NCBI GenBank assembly: GCA_000310025.1
Contig: FN648195.1
Coordinates: 27,875 to 78,284, forward strand
Source: Ectocarpus siliculosus
Taxonomy: Eukaryota; Sar; Phaeophyceae; Ectocarpales; Ectocarpaceae
DNA length: 50,410 nucleotides
Direction of reading: 5' to 3'
Shown: positions 48,179 through 50,410 of the stretch, in pieces
Position numbering within the stretch: the stretch's first letter is position 1
Layout: every line of letters starts with the position of its first letter
The notes under the pieces: model-generated
The model's input: the letters and a program-made list of their open reading frames with translations, nothing else
Told to the model about the DNA's origin: nothing
The model's database searches: none
Position numbers and translations under genes: made by a program

Positions 48179-50410
48179 GTGCGGCCGTTTTGTTGTAGTT
48201 CGCCGCAGTCGAGTTGAAACACGAACAGCGCGCTCTCAACCTTCAAGGGTTAAAAAAAAGGGGGAGATGGGGATTCCTCTCTGAAAGTTTCAGCACAGGT
48301 GCCTTGTCACACACACCGCTTTACTTCTCGGGGGGTTGGACGACTGCGTCGGTTTTTCCTGAAAGCTTCTTGTGGATAGATCGCCGTGTGCCCACGGCTG
48401 CTTCCCCATTTGAGTTTTCTTACTTCAAGTAAGTGCCGTTTGTGTCATCTTGGTACGATGGCGTAACGAGGCAGACTCCAAAACCCTCGTTTCAAGTTTC
48501 AATTTGAAGTGCCGCTTGTTGTGTCTTGGCACGATGTCGTCACGAACGGCGATGATGCAAAACTACAAGCAAGCAGAACAGCTGATGTGATGTTATCAAT
48601 ACTAACAATAACATCTACTCCAAATCATCTCTCGGTACGCTAGTTACGTCGCGAAGAGAGGACAAAATTCATACAATACGTACACACATACAGCAGCAGT
48701 AGCAACCTACGCGTGCATGCGCAAGGAGATAGATATATGCGATTTTTTTGAAATTTTGGCCCTACGGACGCAATGCAAGAGGAACCATCGAATGGTCGGC
48801 ACACACAGAATGTACTGAGGTGATAGATTGATGTGCAGCAGGCACACGGCAGATAGCGCAGTGGATAGCGAAAAAAAGGATATTGTACCCCATTTTGTGC
48901 CGAAACACGCCGGGTATACCCCATTTTGTCAATTGCCCTAGTTTTTTTATTGTTTTCGAAAAAAACAGTGCCTGCAGTAGGCTCGTGCGTTGTTACGTTT
49001 GTTACCATTGGCTCACATCTTGTTTACGACACAGACAGCAGCAGCAGTGAAGACGTTGAGTTGTGGGGGCGCCAGCCAGTCAGTGTGATTTACATCAGAG
49101 AGGGAGGGCTGGATAACTACCGTCAGGCAGAGAGGGGGATGGTATTTACCGTCAGACGGGGGGTGGTATATACCGTCAGCTAGAGGGGTGGTGGTATTTA
49201 CCGTCAGCTATGGGGGGGTGGTATTCATCATCAGCCAGAGAGGGAGGGGTGGTTTTTACCGTCAGCTAGATATGGGGGGTGGTATTTACCGTGAGCTTGG
49301 GGGGGGTGGTATTCGTCATCAGCCAGAGAGGGCGGGTGGTATTTACCGTCAGCCAGAGAGGGGGGGGTAGTATCCACCGTCAGCTAGAGAGGGGGGATGG
49401 TAATTACCGTCAGCCAGAGAGGGGGGATGATATTTACCGTCGAAAGGGGGGTGGTATTCATCGTCATCAGCAGGTAGGAGAAAAAAAAAGCTCGCTCTTT
49501 TTGCTGTGCCTCTCTCTGCTTTTTGTTCGAGCTGGCAACTCAAAAGTGTGTGCGATGGAGGTGGCCAGACACGCTAGTCCCTCGCGCACAAATGTAGAGA
49601 GGCGTACAGCAGTACATATTGCACCACCACTGGTGGTGCGTAGCAGCAGCGTCTGTCTGTGTGTTGTTGGTGTGATGTGCCTCTCTCCAAGGAAGGAGAG
49701 ATATCATGAAGGCGCTGCCGCCGTCAACTGCCGCCGCCGCTGGCTGCTAGCAAGAATCGGTGACATAGACCCAACCAGACGTTTATCTCTCCTCTCGCTT
49801 CCTCTGCCGATAGCTACCAGCAGTATATATGCACAGGGCAGACGCTGCTCCCGCCGTCTCGCCCTCGCTGTGGTGTGTGTGTTTCCCTCCCCCTTTGTCC
49901 ATGTCTGTCTGGCTCCGTGTGTATGTAATGTGGTGTCTTGCGTGGCAGCCTACTACTGCTGTCTGTACGTCCCACAGCCCGCTGGCTTGCTCGCTCTCGC
50001 CCACGCTGTGGTGTGTCTCCCTCCTCGCACGAATCACTTGGTCAAAGAGCAAAGGACGCAACCTCCGTCGTAATGGTGTTCGCGTGCCCCCGTCCAGAAG
50101 GAAGGGAAACAGGTGTTGCACACAGCAGTCCCGTAAATTAGGGAGTTTCCCCCCCCTAGTACAGATTCCCCCCCCCCCCCCATTACCTTTTCGGACTGGA
50201 AGCATGGTTTCGTTGATTTAGCCACGGGGTAGATCGTTTTCGACCAAAAAACAAAATCCCCCCGGGAATTTCAATTTCCCCCCGGGGTACCAGTTTCCCA
50301 CGAGTTCCCCCCGGGTGGGATGTATTTCCCTTATTTTCTGAGTCCACTTTGTTCAATCGAGGAGCACAAAAAACATGATATGGGACGCAAAATTCATTAA
50401 TGTGCAGATC
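48179..50410. other. Region after the last recognised PSMD5 exon
   Basis: No convincing exon apart from chance frames. It holds the minisatellite, C/G runs at 50147-50180 and a few CCCCCCGGG motifs near 50258-50320. The final PSMD5 exon may lie beyond the window. Confidence 0.45.
49090..49475. repeat. Minisatellite, about 13 units of 26-32 bp
   Basis: The consensus is close to GGTGGTATTTACCGTCAGCY AGAGAGGG. Units vary in G-run length and in TTTACCGTC against TTCATCATC forms, the latter recurring every few units as if higher-order units had been copied. It lies downstream of the last recognised PSMD5 exon. Confidence 0.9.

Noticed and set aside
49279-50073. 264-aa open frame on the plus strand
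   Set aside because: It starts in the minisatellite and continues through low-complexity sequence without a domain.

Overview
The window is nuclear DNA from an intron-rich eukaryote. Its genes are split into many short exons (about 50-490 bp) by long introns, splice sites are mostly GT-AG with two clear GC-AG cases, and microsatellites, homopolymer runs and decayed transposons fill the space between exons. A 100-base run of N marks an assembly gap. This architecture and the protein types fit a stramenopile, most likely a brown alga of the Ectocarpus kind. That assignment is inference; nothing in the window proves it.

I rebuilt five protein-coding genes by joining exons whose splice sites and reading phases agree. 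On the minus strand, from right to left: (i) a short gene at 40844-41726 that may encode a small mitochondrial protein (uncertain); (ii) a class-3 lipase of the plant phospholipase A1-II type (32344-39795), complete; (iii) a carnosine N-methyltransferase (N2227 family, CARNMT1-like; 22565-29434), complete; (iv) a major-facilitator transporter resembling MFSD8/CLN7 or the SPX-MFS vacuolar carriers (6301-20557), complete in nine exons. On the plus strand: (v) PSMD5, the S5b assembly chaperone of the 26S proteasome (42456 to at least 48178), whose last exon was not found. Genes (i) and (v) diverge from about 730 bp of shared upstream DNA.

Region by region: 1-720 holds nothing recognised. 722-6345 is a large imperfect palindrome; its right arm is the 3' end and flank of the transporter gene, and its left arm is an inverted copy of the same DNA. 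About 1.2 kb of loop lies between the arms and may carry exons of another gene. 6301-20557 is the transporter; its 6.8-kb first intron has collected a dead LINE, a 1.03-kb element with 25-bp terminal inverted repeats, and a 1.1-kb piggyBac-like element flanked by TTAA. 22565-29434 is the methyltransferase; its introns hold a dispersed repeat family, a fold-back element and a short telomere-like run. 32344-39795 is the lipase. 42456-48178 is PSMD5. 48179-50410 has a minisatellite and low-complexity DNA.

The genes do not form a pathway: transporter, methyltransferase, lipase and proteasome chaperone look like ordinary unlinked housekeeping functions. The most unusual structures are the transporter-derived palindrome, the nested transposons and the 27.7-kb fold-back. 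I saw no CRISPR array, no bacterial-type operon and no convincing new enzymatic system.
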